A stretch of 64,000 nt of DNA from an uncultured Tidjanibacter sp. (GTDB taxonomy: Bacteria > Bacteroidota > Bacteroidia > Bacteroidales > Rikenellaceae). Positions 22,588 through 32,552 of the stretch are shown here, piece by piece (position 1 is the first letter of the stretch; every line of letters begins with the position of its first letter). A program made the translations under genes and the position numbers. The DNA is taken from positions 62,001 through 126,000 of the forward strand of contig CALVCL010000002.1 of assembly GCA_944326085.1 (NCBI GenBank), written 5' to 3'. Below the pieces are notes generated by a model. That model was not told where the DNA came from. It searched no databases and saw nothing but the letters and a program-made list of their open reading frames with translations.

Positions 22588-25092
22588 CTAATGCTTGAAT
22601 GTCACCACCGTAATGCCCGCGCCACCGCGGTCTGCATGGTCATCGGCAATAGTGGTCACCTCGTCCACGGTACGTAAATAACGCCGTATCTCCTCTTTCA
22701 AGGCGCCGGTCCCCTTGCCATGCAATATCCTTACCTCCGATACGCCAACCATGAGAGCATCGTCCACAAGATCCTCTACCACTTCCAAAGCCTCACCGGC
22801 GCGCATTCCGCGCACATCGACATTGTCCTTGAAATTGAGCCTGCGCGAAGCGATATCGACACTGACCACCGTACGCGCCTTATCGGGACGCGTCTGACGC
22901 TTGTATTCGGCATTGGATATTCCTTCGAGACGTTCCAAAGGCAATGTCGTCATTATCTGACCGAACGCAACGGTCGCTTTCTTGCCCTTTATTTCCATTA
23001 CCTCTCCGACACCGTCCTGACCCGTTATGCGTACTTTGCCGCCGACCTTAACTTCCAATTTTTCAGGTTCTGAAGCTGCGCTGACCTCACCCGACGTCTC
23101 ACCCTGACGCGCCTTGCGTTCACGGCGCTGCTGCTGACGACGTGCCACTTTCTCCATCTCGCGGTCGATGCGTGCCTGATGTTCTGGTGACATGCCTTCG
23201 GCCTCGACCTCCTTCTCGCGGAACTCGTCGAGTTCGCGACGTGCGAAACGGGTCATTTCCTTTTCGGCCTGCGTCTCCTTTATAATTCGGATTGTGTTTT
23301 CAATCTGCTTGTTGGCTTCGGCTACAAGGGCACGCGCCTCTTCCTTTGCCTCGCGCAGTATCCTGTTGCGTTCCTCCTTTATGGAGGCGAGCTGACGCGC
23401 ATAGGACTGTTCGAGTTCCTCGACCTTGCGGTCTGTAAGGCGTATTCTGTCTCGTTTCTGTTCCCAGTAACGGCGGTCGCGTGCAATGTCGCGCAACTGT
23501 TTTTCAAGGTTTATGTGATCGCTGCCTGCCTTCTGCGCTGCGGCATCGATTATCTGCGCAGGCAGACCTATCTTGCGCGCTATCTCCACGGCAAATGAAC
23601 TTCCAGGCTCGCCGGTCTGCAGTCGGAACAGCGGCCGGATGTTCTGCACGTCGAACATCATGGCACCGTTCTCCACGCCGTCGTGATTGCTGGCGAAATA
23701 CTTGATATTCGAATAGTGAGTCGTTATCACGCCGTATGTTCCCGTTTCGACGAAGCGTTCCAGTATTGCCTCCGCGATGGCACCGCCTATGACGGGTTCC
23801 GTACCCGAGCCGAACTCGTCTATCATGACCAGCGATGAAGGCCCTGCCCCGGCCAGCATGTTTTTCATGTTAAGCAGGTGCGAGGAATATGTACTGAGGT
23901 CATTGTCGATTGACTGTTCGTCGCCTATGTCGATGAATATTCCGTTGAATACGGGGAATTCAGAGTTTTCAAGCGCAGGCACAGGAAACCCGCATTGGAA
24001 CATATACTGCAACAATCCCACCGTCTTGAGACATACCGACTTTCCACCGGCATTCGGACCCGATATGACGAGCATGCGACGGCTGCTGTCGAGTTTGAGG
24101 TCGAGCGGCACGACCTGTTTTCCTTCCCGTGCGAGAGTCTGGCTCAGCAGCGGGTGACGCGCCGTACGCAGCCACAATGTCCCGTCCTCGGACAGGAGCG
24201 GTTTCACGCATCCGTTCTGCGATGCCCAGCGGGCCTTGGCCCTTATGAGGTCCATTGCTGCTAGATATTCGCCAGCACGCTCTATGCCTGGTGCATCGGG
24301 ACGTATCTTTTCCGTGAAGTCAGTCAGTATCCTCACCACCTCACGACGTTCGGCATACTCCAGTTCCTTGAGTTCGTTGTTTATCTCGACAATCTCCACC
24401 GGTTCGATGTAGAATGTCTTGCCGGTAGCCGACTCATCATGTATGAAGCCATTAATCTTGCGTTTGTTGGCAGCCGGTACAGGTATCACCGCCCTGCCGT
24501 CGCGTATCGACACCACGGCATCGGGGTCGGCATAGCCGTCGCTCTGGGCCTTGGACAATATTGCCTGCAGGCGTTTGGAGACCTGACCTTCCCTGTCGCG
24601 TATAGTGCGTCGTATTGAATACAGTTCCGGCGATGCGCTGTCCTTCACCTTTCCGAACTTGTCGAGGATTGTATCGACATGTCCCGCTATTTCGGGGAAG
24701 CCCTCCACGCCACGCGAGAACTCGCGCAGGTAAGGATACATGTTTTCATCCCTGCCGGAGAGGAACCCTATTATCTCGTTTACGGCATTGAGACCGTTTC
24801 GGAGGGCAATCATCTCCTCCACGTCGAGGAAAGTGCCCGGTACGGCGACCTTGCGGGCTATGTATCCCATGTCGGTATATTCCTGACCGGGAAATCCCGA
24901 GCCCATCATGAGGGCAGTCCTCAGTTCGTCGCACAGAGAAATTCTGCGTACAATCTCTTCGCCTGATGTCGAGAACCCCTCCTCCTCGAGCATGTCACGT
25001 CCGCGCTGGGTTGTACACTTTTCGCGTACCTGCGCCCGGATGCGGTCAAAACCTGTCTTGACTTCAAAATCAGACGGATATACCGTTCCCAT
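22588..25092 (-). CDS. mutS2: endonuclease MutS2
   Basis: 834 residues. A MutS core and lever domain (about 1-310) is followed by the ABC ATPase with Walker A in SGPNAGGKSVCLKT near 337 and Walker B in VMIDEFGSGTEP near 415, then a long charged coiled coil (about 520-670) and the Smr nuclease domain with DVRGMRAGEALE near 750 and HGKGTGALKEEIRRYL near 790. MutS2 suppresses homologous recombination or rescues collided ribosomes in other bacteria; which applies here is unknown. The gene follows the MCE gene by 91 bases on the same strand. Confidence 0.95.
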   Translation of the reverse strand: MGTVYPSDFEVKTGFDRIRAQVREKCTTQRGRDMLEEEGFSTSGEEIVRRISLCDELRTALMMGSGFPGQEYTDMGYIARKVAVPGTFLDVEEMIALRNGLNAVNEIIGFLSGRDENMYPYLREFSRGVEGFPEIAGHVDTILDKFGKVKDSASPELYSIRRTIRDREGQVSKRLQAILSKAQSDGYADPDAVVSIRDGRAVIPVPAANKRKINGFIHDESATGKTFYIEPVEIVEINNELKELEYAERREVVRILTDFTEKIRPDAPGIERAGEYLAAMDLIRAKARWASQNGCVKPLLSEDGTLWLRTARHPLLSQTLAREGKQVVPLDLKLDSSRRMLVISGPNAGGKSVCLKTVGLLQYMFQCGFPVPALENSEFPVFNGIFIDIGDEQSIDNDLSTYSSHLLNMKNMLAGAGPSSLVMIDEFGSGTEPVIGGAIAEAILERFVETGTYGVITTHYSNIKYFASNHDGVENGAMMFDVQNIRPLFRLQTGEPGSSFAVEIARKIGLPAQIIDAAAQKAGSDHINLEKQLRDIARDRRYWEQKRDRIRLTDRKVEELEQSYARQLASIKEERNRILREAKEEARALVAEANKQIENTIRIIKETQAEKEMTRFARRELDEFREKEVEAEGMSPEHQARIDREMEKVARRQQQRRERKARQGETSGEVSAASEPEKLEVKVGGKVRITGQDGVGEVMEIKGKKATVAFGQIMTTLPLERLEGISNAEYKRQTRPDKARTVVSVDIASRRLNFKDNVDVRGMRAGEALEVVEDLVDDALMVGVSEVRILHGKGTGALKEEIRRYLRTVDEVTTIADDHADRGGAGITVVTFKH

Positions 25093-25183
25093 ATATGTGA
25101 TGTTTGTATTAGCTGAAACAATCCACCTCCTCCCCTGCGGACAGACACGCCGTCAGCAGACGGCACCCGCACAGGCAGACATA

Positions 25184-26110
25184 CTACTCATTGCGCCCGA
25201 ATACCGAGAAATGCACGTAACGTTTCGGATTGGCCTTGAGGTCTTCGAGCAGCGAAGCGAGGTTTGCGCTGGCCTGTGTCAGCGAGTCGTACAGTGCTGT
25301 GTCGTTCATCAGCTTGCCGAGACTGCCGTTTGTGGAGTTGAGTGAGGCAAGTGTGGTATCAAGCTCCACCAGCACGCTGTCGAGATTTGAAACCGTATTT
25401 GCAAGTCCAGCTTCGGCCAGTTCATTGCTTACGCTCTCGAAATTTGAAATTGCAGTATCTATCCTCTCAGAATTGTCTGCAACAGTACGCATAATCTCGT
25501 TTATACTGTCGATAATTTCCTTTATATCCTCACCTTTTGCGCCGAATGCCGCAACACTCTGCCTCAAGCCCTCAAATGTGCCTGCTATCTGTGCACTGTT
25601 ATCATTAAGAAGAGAGTTAATACCTGTCAAAGTATTGTCAAGCGAATTTATAAGACCATCAAGCTTCTGTTTGAAATAATCAAGTTCGGAACCTGCAAGG
25701 TCAAACACGCTCGTCTCATTTTCGGAACGTATCGTAGCTCCATCCGGCAGATATTCTGTGGAATTGCCTAAAACTATTTCAAGTGCCTTGCCACCCATTA
25801 TGCCGTTGGTGAAAAGCTTGGCCACAGAATTTTCAGGTATACGGTACGATGATTTGACGGTAAAGCGCAGTTCCACATCACCGTCCATGTCCGGACGGTA
25901 TGTTATTCCAGTCACCGTACCGGCATTTATACCCTTTATGATAATCGGAGACGAAACCTTTATACCGTTCACGTTGTCATAATAGGCATAATATGTCATG
26001 CTTTTATTAAACAGGTCTCTACCCTTCAAAAAATTGATACCAAAATAAAGCAACACAAGTATCACTACCGTGAATATACCTATCTTAGCTTCTTTTCTTA
26101 TTGCTTTCAT
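25184..26110 (-). CDS. MCE-domain (MlaD-like) lipid-transport protein
   Basis: 308 residues from ATG 26110 (MKAIRKEAKIGIFTVV). One N-terminal membrane helix (about 9-25) anchors it in the inner membrane. The MCE domain follows (about 38-115, with NVNGIKVSSPIIIKGINAGTV split into the conserved NGI..GSPV-like turn and GTVTGI). The rest is helical and coiled, rich in leucine, asparagine and serine, ending near DLKANPKRYVHFSVFG, a conserved C-terminal motif of Bacteroidota MlaD proteins. It should form a hexameric channel moving phospholipid between membranes. No mlaE or mlaF partners are beside it. The ATG chosen omits an 11-codon upstream extension. Confidence 0.88.
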   Translation of the reverse strand: MKAIRKEAKIGIFTVVILVLLYFGINFLKGRDLFNKSMTYYAYYDNVNGIKVSSPIIIKGINAGTVTGITYRPDMDGDVELRFTVKSSYRIPENSVAKLFTNGIMGGKALEIVLGNSTEYLPDGATIRSENETSVFDLAGSELDYFKQKLDGLINSLDNTLTGINSLLNDNSAQIAGTFEGLRQSVAAFGAKGEDIKEIIDSINEIMRTVADNSERIDTAISNFESVSNELAEAGLANTVSNLDSVLVELDTTLASLNSTNGSLGKLMNDTALYDSLTQASANLASLLEDLKANPKRYVHFSVFGRNE

Positions 26111-26164
26111 AACTAACAATTTGTCCGTTTCTCCCGTGTACACGCTAACGCATCCTGCGGAAAC

Positions 26165-27295
26165 TTATTGCGCCTCTCTGCGACGTGCTGTTTTCAGGTC
26201 AATCTGACGGTCACCGTCATACGCCACGGCAAACGCATCAGGGAACTCCCGTCTGACTTCACGCTGCAACCTCAACGCTTCATCATAGGTTTTCACCCCA
26301 CCAACGAGGTAACGGTAACCCTTCCCCTTTACAGGCCTGGCAACAACCTTGTTACGGTACGACTTGAAACACGGGTCGCTGGTCTTCTTCTTGTCTGTAC
26401 CGAAGCTCAACTGCACGTAGTACAACACCCCTTTGTAATCGTCGCTGCTGACCATTTCGCTCGTTCCTCCATTACCGCCGACAGCCACGACATTGGCCTT
26501 GCCCTCCACATCATTCTTGTATTGTTTGAAGGCTGCGAACAGCGAACGTGCAATCTCATTCTGACCTTTAGTAGAAGTAATATAACTACGATCAGTCTGA
26601 TTTGACATGAAACCCACCTCCACAAGAATGCTCGGCATCGACGCCCTCCACAACACGAGGAACGGTTCCTGCGTGGTACCCCTGTCAGGCATCGGAAGGT
26701 CATTCCGAAAATGGGTCTGCACCATCTGTGCGAACCTCATACTCTGATCCTGATAGGCATACTGCATAAGCGAAAACATTATGTAGCTTGCAGGGTCACC
26801 TGGATTGTAGCCTTCGTATTTGGTAGTATAATCCTCCTCGTAGATTATTATGTCGTTCTCGCGCATGGCAACTTCGAGCTTCTTGCCGCTCTTGTCCATA
26901 CCCATGACGTGCGACGACGTACCGCGGGCACTGGTGTTTGTGGCTGAATTGACATGTATAGAAATAAACAGGTCAGCATTCGCACGGTTTGCAATCTTGC
27001 CTCGCTCGGCCAGTTCGACATACTTATCCGTACTGCGGGTATAGATGACCTTTACGTCCGGATAGTTTTTCTTTATTAGATCACCAAGCTTTGTTGCAAG
27101 GGCGAGTGTTATATTCTTCTCGTAGTAATTGCGGTATACGCATCCAGGATCTTTCCCTCCATGCCCGGCATCTATCACAACAACGCTGACCTTTCCCCCA
27201 TTGGAAACATCATTTTGGGCATATGCCTCCGCGCCGCACAACATAAACAGCACCGACACCGTTAAAAACAGAAAACTGCGGACGCGAACCTTCAT
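26165..27295 (-). CDS. N-acetylmuramoyl-L-alanine amidase
   Basis: 376 residues from ATG 27295 with a signal peptide (MKVRVRSFLFLTVSVLFM, cut after AYAQ). The Amidase_3 domain (about 35-255) has the zinc residues in VVIDAGHGGKDPGC and SIHVNS, a Glu in YYEKNITLALA and the catalytic Glu in SILVEVGFMSN. A C-terminal region (about 280-370) with YYVQLSFGTD and GYRYLVGGVKTYDEA resembles a SPOR peptidoglycan-binding domain. It cleaves the sugar-peptide bond in the periplasm during cell division. The reading from 27448 adds 51 residues before the signal peptide and is rejected. It precedes the MCE gene by 54 bases. Confidence 0.92.
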   Translation of the reverse strand: MKVRVRSFLFLTVSVLFMLCGAEAYAQNDVSNGGKVSVVVIDAGHGGKDPGCVYRNYYEKNITLALATKLGDLIKKNYPDVKVIYTRSTDKYVELAERGKIANRANADLFISIHVNSATNTSARGTSSHVMGMDKSGKKLEVAMRENDIIIYEEDYTTKYEGYNPGDPASYIMFSLMQYAYQDQSMRFAQMVQTHFRNDLPMPDRGTTQEPFLVLWRASMPSILVEVGFMSNQTDRSYITSTKGQNEIARSLFAAFKQYKNDVEGKANVVAVGGNGGTSEMVSSDDYKGVLYYVQLSFGTDKKKTSDPCFKSYRNKVVARPVKGKGYRYLVGGVKTYDEALRLQREVRREFPDAFAVAYDGDRQIDLKTARRREAQ

Positions 27296-27370
27296 GATAT
27301 CATTACTATTGAGATGTCTTAACCTTTCCAACTTTGACATGCGCGAATTAGATAAACCGCTTTTTTTACA

Positions 27371-27378
27371 TATCTTTG
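27371..27378 (+). promoter_or_regulatory. Bacteroidota -7 box for lptD
   Basis: TATCTTTG on the plus strand; transcription would begin about 27383 and run through two hairpins before the start codon. Confidence 0.7.
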
Positions 27379-27390
27379 TCTCCCGTAACC

Positions 27391-27431
27391 ATGCCGAGGA
27401 ACGGTCTTTAGACCGTTCCCTTGGCATTTTT
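27391..27431 (+). promoter_or_regulatory. terminator-like hairpin in the lptD leader
   Basis: GGAACGGTC (27398-27406) pairs perfectly with GACCGTTCC (27411-27419), and ATGCC (27391-27395) with GGCAT (27423-27427) extends it; five T residues follow directly. It has the form of an intrinsic terminator placed between promoter and gene, which suggests attenuation. Confidence 0.6.
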
Positions 27432-27449
27432 GCCGACTTTGTCGGCAAA
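27429..27449 (+). promoter_or_regulatory. second hairpin in the lptD leader
   Basis: TTTGCCGAC (27429-27437) and GTCGGCAAA (27441-27449) are perfect complements with a three-base loop. Its 5-prime end overlaps the T-tract of the first hairpin, so the two may interfere. Confidence 0.6.
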
Positions 27450-27470
27450 GTTAACCATTTTTAGCGAAAT

Positions 27471-30329
27471 TTGGCTCGAAGAACGTTAAAATATACAGCG
27501 TCACTGCTTGCCGCCATACTTGCCATACAAATGGTATTCGGCGCGGGACTGCGCAGTTTTTCCACCGAACCGTCAACAGGAAACCTGTGGGAAATGCTAC
27601 GCGACACGCTTTCCGCAGCCTCAGCAAAAAGTAACGATTCTGTGCCGTCTGCTGCCGACAGTACAGTTTCCGTCCCATTTTCGGGAGGTTTGCCGCTCAT
27701 CAAGCAACCTGACAAATGGATCCGTCCAGAAGAAGGACAATACACCCATGAAGACTCTCTGGCGCTGGCACTGCTTCCATTACCTTCCACCAGAAACAAC
27801 CGCACGACGCATGATACAACCAGCCGCGACTCCATACCGGTCAACAACTTTCTGGATGAAGTCATAAGTGGTAAAAACAGGGACTCGTTGGTTTACCGTC
27901 CGAAAGACAAACTCGTGTACATATATTCGGCCGGTGATGTCACATATGGTAACATGAACATGCAGGCCGATTTCATGCGTGTCGAGCTTGGTTCCAAGCA
28001 ATTGTACGCAACAGGTGTGGCCGACACTACAGGCAACCGCACCCGTCCTGTATTTGCCGAAAGCGGGGCATCGTACACAATGGATTCGATAACCTACAAC
28101 TTTGAGTCAGGCAAAGCAAAGATACAGGGTGTCGCCACACAGCAAGGTGACGGTTTCCTCATTGGTGACGATGTCAAAAAGATGCCAGACAACACCATCA
28201 ACATCAACTCAGGTAAATACACAACCTGCGAACAGACCGATCATCCGCACTTTTACCTACAATTGACAAAAGCCAAGGTCATTCCCAACAAAAAAGTCAT
28301 CATTGGTCCTGCCTATATGGTAATGGAGGATGTACCTCTGCCTCTTGCCGTACCGGAAGGCTTCTTCCCTCTCACACAGGGACGCAGTTCTGGCATCATC
28401 ATACCGAGCTACGGCGAAGAGTCCACGCGAGGTTTCTTCCTGCGTGACGGTGGCTATTATTGGGCCATCAACGACAACATGGACCTTACGCTGCTGGGCA
28501 GTATCTACACCTACGGCTCGTGGGAACTTACCGCACAAAGCAACTATGTAAAGCGCTACAAGTATCAGGGCAGTTTTTCAGCCAAATACGCCAAGACCAT
28601 AATCGGCCAACCAGGTGACGCAGACTATGTCAATGCTCCAAGCATGCAGGTACAGTGGACTCATCGCCAAGATGCCAAATTCAGACCTGGTTCGACATTC
28701 TCGGCCTCGGTAAACTTTGCCACAAGCGGTTTCCGCGAATATGCGTCGACATCGCTCAACGATTATGTCAGTACGACAACGGAATCATCCATATCATATG
28801 GCAAAAGTTGGGCCGGTACTCCATTCTCGCTGTCGGTCAGTATGCGTGCATCCGTAAACTCGCGCGACTCCACAGTACAGCTCACCCTGCCCAGTGCCAC
28901 ATTCAACATGTCGAAGGTATTCCCGCTCAAGCGCAAAAACCCAGTCGGCAAACAGAGGTGGTATGAGAAGATATCAATATCCTATACCGGTAGCCTCATA
29001 AATCAGGTAAAGGCCAAGGAAGATGAACTCTTCTCGGAAGATATACTCGACAAGATGGTGAACGGAGTACAGCACAAGATACCTATCTCGACATCGTTCA
29101 ACCTGTTCAACTACATCAACGTATCGCCGAGTTTCAACTACAATGCCGTATGGCTGTTCAAGAACATCGAGCAAACCTACGATCCGAATGCCGAAGATCA
29201 CATCCGACGCGACACAACATACGGTTTCAATCACCTGAACGACTATAACGTAAACCTTTCAGCCAGCACCACCGTGTACGGCATGTACGACTTCACACGT
29301 CACAAGAAGTTCCCGCTGAAAATGCTCCGCCATACCATAACGCCGACTATTGGCTTCAACTATACGCCTAACTTCGGAGCAGCATCATACGGTTACTGGC
29401 TTCCATACCAAACCTCAGAGACAGGTCAGGTAGATTACTATTCGCCGTTTACCGGAGCCTACAACGTCCCGAGCCGTACGAGCCATGCCGCTGCGCTTAC
29501 CTTCAACGTATCGCAAACACTCGAAGCCAAGGTAGCCAGCAAGACAGACTCATCAGGCATGAAAAAAGTGAAAATTATCGACAACTTCTCTTTCAGCGGT
29601 TCGTACAACTTCCTTGCCGACTCAATGAAACTGTCAACAATTCCTCTCAATCTGCGAATGACAATACCAGGGCTTGACAACTTCGGCATCAACATATCCG
29701 CCACACTCGACCCTTATGACATAGGTGTAGGTGCCAATGGACAACCAACGCGTATCAACAAGTTGATGATAGCCAGCGGTAAGGGACTTGGGCGTATCAC
29801 CAGTGCCTCCACGTCGATAGGCTACACTTTCAACGGAGGCAATTCGAATGCAACACAAAATGCCATAAACAACGGCGGAAGCATCAACACGCAGGCCGAC
29901 CTCATGAACCCGTTCTTCTTCGATCCCGATAATCCCATCGACCCTCTGCTGCGGCGTCAGATGATGGCATCAACATACTACGATTTCAACATACCATGGA
30001 ACTTGACGTTCAACTACAGCGTCAACTATACCAACAGCCTGAACAATCCGCGTTTAATACAAACACTTAGCTATAGCGGCAGCATCAACCTTACACCAAA
30101 ATGGGGCCTGACCATAACTGGAGGTTTTGACTTTAGCACGGGTAAGCTGACAACCGGTATCTTTACACTGACACGTGACCTGCACTGCTGGCAGATGAGT
30201 TTCTCTTGGGTACCGACAGGTGCCCGCCAGAGCTGGCAGTTCAACATCAGCGTCAAGGCATCATCATTGAGCGACCTCAAGTACGAAAAAAGCAGTTCCT
30301 ATCTCGACAATATAGACTGGGGCGAATAG
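27471..30329 (+). CDS. lptD: LPS-assembly protein LptD (putative, OstA-like)
   Basis: 952 residues. The N-terminus (MARRTLKYTASLLAAILAIQ) is a signal peptide; the initiator is TTG at 27471, because a TAG stop lies four codons upstream and the first in-frame ATG is beyond the signal helix. An OstA/LptA-like periplasmic domain follows (about 130-290, including YSAGDVTYGNMNMQADF), then a long beta barrel (about 300-952) rich in alternating polar/hydrophobic strands. It completes LPS insertion in the outer membrane. It is divergent from the amidase, and an M3 peptidase follows after 83 bases. Confidence 0.88.
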   Translation: MARRTLKYTASLLAAILAIQMVFGAGLRSFSTEPSTGNLWEMLRDTLSAASAKSNDSVPSAADSTVSVPFSGGLPLIKQPDKWIRPEEGQYTHEDSLALALLPLPSTRNNRTTHDTTSRDSIPVNNFLDEVISGKNRDSLVYRPKDKLVYIYSAGDVTYGNMNMQADFMRVELGSKQLYATGVADTTGNRTRPVFAESGASYTMDSITYNFESGKAKIQGVATQQGDGFLIGDDVKKMPDNTININSGKYTTCEQTDHPHFYLQLTKAKVIPNKKVIIGPAYMVMEDVPLPLAVPEGFFPLTQGRSSGIIIPSYGEESTRGFFLRDGGYYWAINDNMDLTLLGSIYTYGSWELTAQSNYVKRYKYQGSFSAKYAKTIIGQPGDADYVNAPSMQVQWTHRQDAKFRPGSTFSASVNFATSGFREYASTSLNDYVSTTTESSISYGKSWAGTPFSLSVSMRASVNSRDSTVQLTLPSATFNMSKVFPLKRKNPVGKQRWYEKISISYTGSLINQVKAKEDELFSEDILDKMVNGVQHKIPISTSFNLFNYINVSPSFNYNAVWLFKNIEQTYDPNAEDHIRRDTTYGFNHLNDYNVNLSASTTVYGMYDFTRHKKFPLKMLRHTITPTIGFNYTPNFGAASYGYWLPYQTSETGQVDYYSPFTGAYNVPSRTSHAAALTFNVSQTLEAKVASKTDSSGMKKVKIIDNFSFSGSYNFLADSMKLSTIPLNLRMTIPGLDNFGINISATLDPYDIGVGANGQPTRINKLMIASGKGLGRITSASTSIGYTFNGGNSNATQNAINNGGSINTQADLMNPFFFDPDNPIDPLLRRQMMASTYYDFNIPWNLTFNYSVNYTNSLNNPRLIQTLSYSGSINLTPKWGLTITGGFDFSTGKLTTGIFTLTRDLHCWQMSFSWVPTGARQSWQFNISVKASSLSDLKYEKSSSYLDNIDWGE

Positions 30330-30412
30330 TCTTCTCTGCACGGTACGCAGTACTCACACATCCGACACCATGTTATCGACTGCCGTTCCAATAAAACATA
30401 TCCTCTACGACA

Positions 30413-32473
30413 ATGACAAAAGAAAAAAGTATCCGCATGGAGGAGAACCCTCTGCTACAACCTGCCGCGACGCCTTACGGTCTTCCTCCGTTCGACCGCA
30501 TTGAGCTGCAACACTACGAACCGGCCTTTGAACAGGCCCTTGCAGTGGCACGCGACGAGATAAAAACTATAACTGAAAATCCGGCGGCACCTACCTTTGA
30601 AAACACCATAGCGGCCCTCGAACGCAGTGGCCGTCTAATGGATGACATACTCACCATATTTTTTGCGCTGCACAATGCTGAGACATCCGACGAGATGGAT
30701 GTCATAGCGGAGCGCATACAGGTCAAGGCCGTTGAATACTCCAACGACATCTACCTCGACCCTGTACTTTTCGAGAGGGTCCGCACGGTTTACGACAACC
30801 GCGCCTCGCTCTGCCTTGACACAGAGGATGCGAAACTTCTCGAGGAGACCTACAAGTCATTCGTACGCGGCGGAGCGGATCTTGACGAGGATGCAAAAAA
30901 ACGTTACAGGGAGATAACTGGCGAGCTGTCGTCGCTGTCGCTGCGTTTCGAGCAAAACGTGCTTGCTGCGACCAACGACTTCACACTCGACATTCCGGCG
31001 GGCGATGCCGATAAGATTTCCGACATGCCTGATTTCGTTGTAGAATCCATGGCCGCCGAAGCCCGTTCGCGTGGACACGACGGATGGAGCGTGACCCTTC
31101 ATGCCGCTAGCTACATTCCATTCATGACCTACTCTTCCGACCGTTCCATGCGCGAAACGCTGTGGAGGACCTACAATACGCGCGGTATAGGCGCACACGA
31201 AAACCGCGACATCATTATTCGCATGACGTCCCTTCGACTGGAGCTCGCTGAGCTGTTCGGTTACCCTGACTATGCAAGCTATGTGCTTGAGGAGCGCATG
31301 GCGGGCAGCGTTGACACAGTCTGGAAATTCATGGACGAACTTCTGACGGCCACGAAATCGCGTGCCGACGAAGAAGTCGCCACCCTGACCGCCTATGCGG
31401 CCGAGCAGGGTCTATGCGACGGCGCACTAATGCCGTGGGACTGGAGCTACGTGAGCGAGAAATACAAGAGTGCGCGCTATGCGCTCAGCGACGAGGAGAC
31501 CAAGCCGTATCTGGAACTCGACAATGTCCGCCGCGGCATATTCATGCTTGCCGAGAAGCTGTACGGCATACGTTTCACCCACAATCCCGACATTCCCGTT
31601 TACCATCCCGACGTAACGGCCTACGAGGTGCACGAAGCCGACGGACGTTTCACGGGCGTGATATACATGGACTTTTTTCCGCGTGCCACCAAGCGCGGTG
31701 GAGCGTGGATGACCAACTACCGTTCCATGTACACCACCTCAGACGGCTGCGAGATACGTCCTGCCGTTACGCTGTGCGGCAACTTCACAAAGCCTACCCC
31801 GACGTCACCGTCACTGCTTACGTTCCGTGAATTCGAGACCTTCCTTCACGAGTTCGGCCACTGCCTGCATGGTCTGTTTGCCGAGGGCAAATACGCCTCG
31901 CTGACCGGCACATCGGTGTACCGAGATTTCGTGGAGCTCCCCTCTCAGATAATGGAAAACTGGGCCACGGAAAAAGAATTTCTAGACATGTTCGCAGTAC
32001 ATTACGTAACAGGCGAGAAAATGCCGCAGAAGCTGATAGACAAAATCGTGGCGGCCAAAAACTATCTTGCCGCCTACGCCAACGTACGCCAGCTCTCCTT
32101 CGGCATGACGGACATGGCATGGCACACCGTCAAGACTTCCGTTACATGCAGTGTGGAAGAGTTCGAACACATGGCCATGCTGCCGACACAGGTGCTTCCC
32201 CACATTGAAGGCACGGCAATGTCGCCATCGTTCACTCACATCTTCGGAGGGGGTTACGCAGCCGGATACTACGGCTACAAATGGGCCGAGGTTCTCGAAG
32301 CAGATGCCTTCTCGCTTTTCGAAGAGAAAGGTATCTTCAGCCGCGAGGTTGCAGGGTCGTTCCGCCGCAACATCCTTTCACGCGGCGGCAGCGAGCATCC
32401 CATGACGCTTTATAAACGCTTCCGCGGCCATGAGCCAGCCACCAAAGCGCTTATTGACAAGATACTACGCTAA
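30413..32473 (+). CDS. M3 family metallopeptidase (oligopeptidase/Dcp type)
   Basis: 686 residues with the zinc motif HEFGH at 479-483 (in FLHEFGHCLHGLF), and the third zinc ligand Glu in DFVELPSQIMENW about 25 residues later. The N-terminal helical cap (about 40-280) and FTHIFGGGYAAGYYGY near 610, a substrate-binding block, are those of peptidyl-dipeptidase Dcp and oligopeptidase A. There is no signal peptide, so it should degrade short peptides in the cytosol. An alternative start at the ninth codon (MEENP) exists. It follows lptD by 83 bases and is closed by a terminator at 32491-32533. Confidence 0.92.
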   Translation: MTKEKSIRMEENPLLQPAATPYGLPPFDRIELQHYEPAFEQALAVARDEIKTITENPAAPTFENTIAALERSGRLMDDILTIFFALHNAETSDEMDVIAERIQVKAVEYSNDIYLDPVLFERVRTVYDNRASLCLDTEDAKLLEETYKSFVRGGADLDEDAKKRYREITGELSSLSLRFEQNVLAATNDFTLDIPAGDADKISDMPDFVVESMAAEARSRGHDGWSVTLHAASYIPFMTYSSDRSMRETLWRTYNTRGIGAHENRDIIIRMTSLRLELAELFGYPDYASYVLEERMAGSVDTVWKFMDELLTATKSRADEEVATLTAYAAEQGLCDGALMPWDWSYVSEKYKSARYALSDEETKPYLELDNVRRGIFMLAEKLYGIRFTHNPDIPVYHPDVTAYEVHEADGRFTGVIYMDFFPRATKRGGAWMTNYRSMYTTSDGCEIRPAVTLCGNFTKPTPTSPSLLTFREFETFLHEFGHCLHGLFAEGKYASLTGTSVYRDFVELPSQIMENWATEKEFLDMFAVHYVTGEKMPQKLIDKIVAAKNYLAAYANVRQLSFGMTDMAWHTVKTSVTCSVEEFEHMAMLPTQVLPHIEGTAMSPSFTHIFGGGYAAGYYGYKWAEVLEADAFSLFEEKGIFSREVAGSFRRNILSRGGSEHPMTLYKRFRGHEPATKALIDKILR

Positions 32474-32490
32474 ACAACACTCCCCCAAAA

Positions 32491-32533
32491 ACGGAAGCGG
32501 CACGTGGAGAACCTTATTCCGTGCCGCTTCCGT
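32491..32533. terminator. bidirectional terminator between the M3 peptidase and folE
   Basis: ACGGAAGCGGCACG (32491-32504) pairs with CGTGCCGCTTCCGT (32520-32533) around a 15-base loop. Confidence 0.8.
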
Positions 32534-32552
32534 CATAATATGTCTTTATGTA

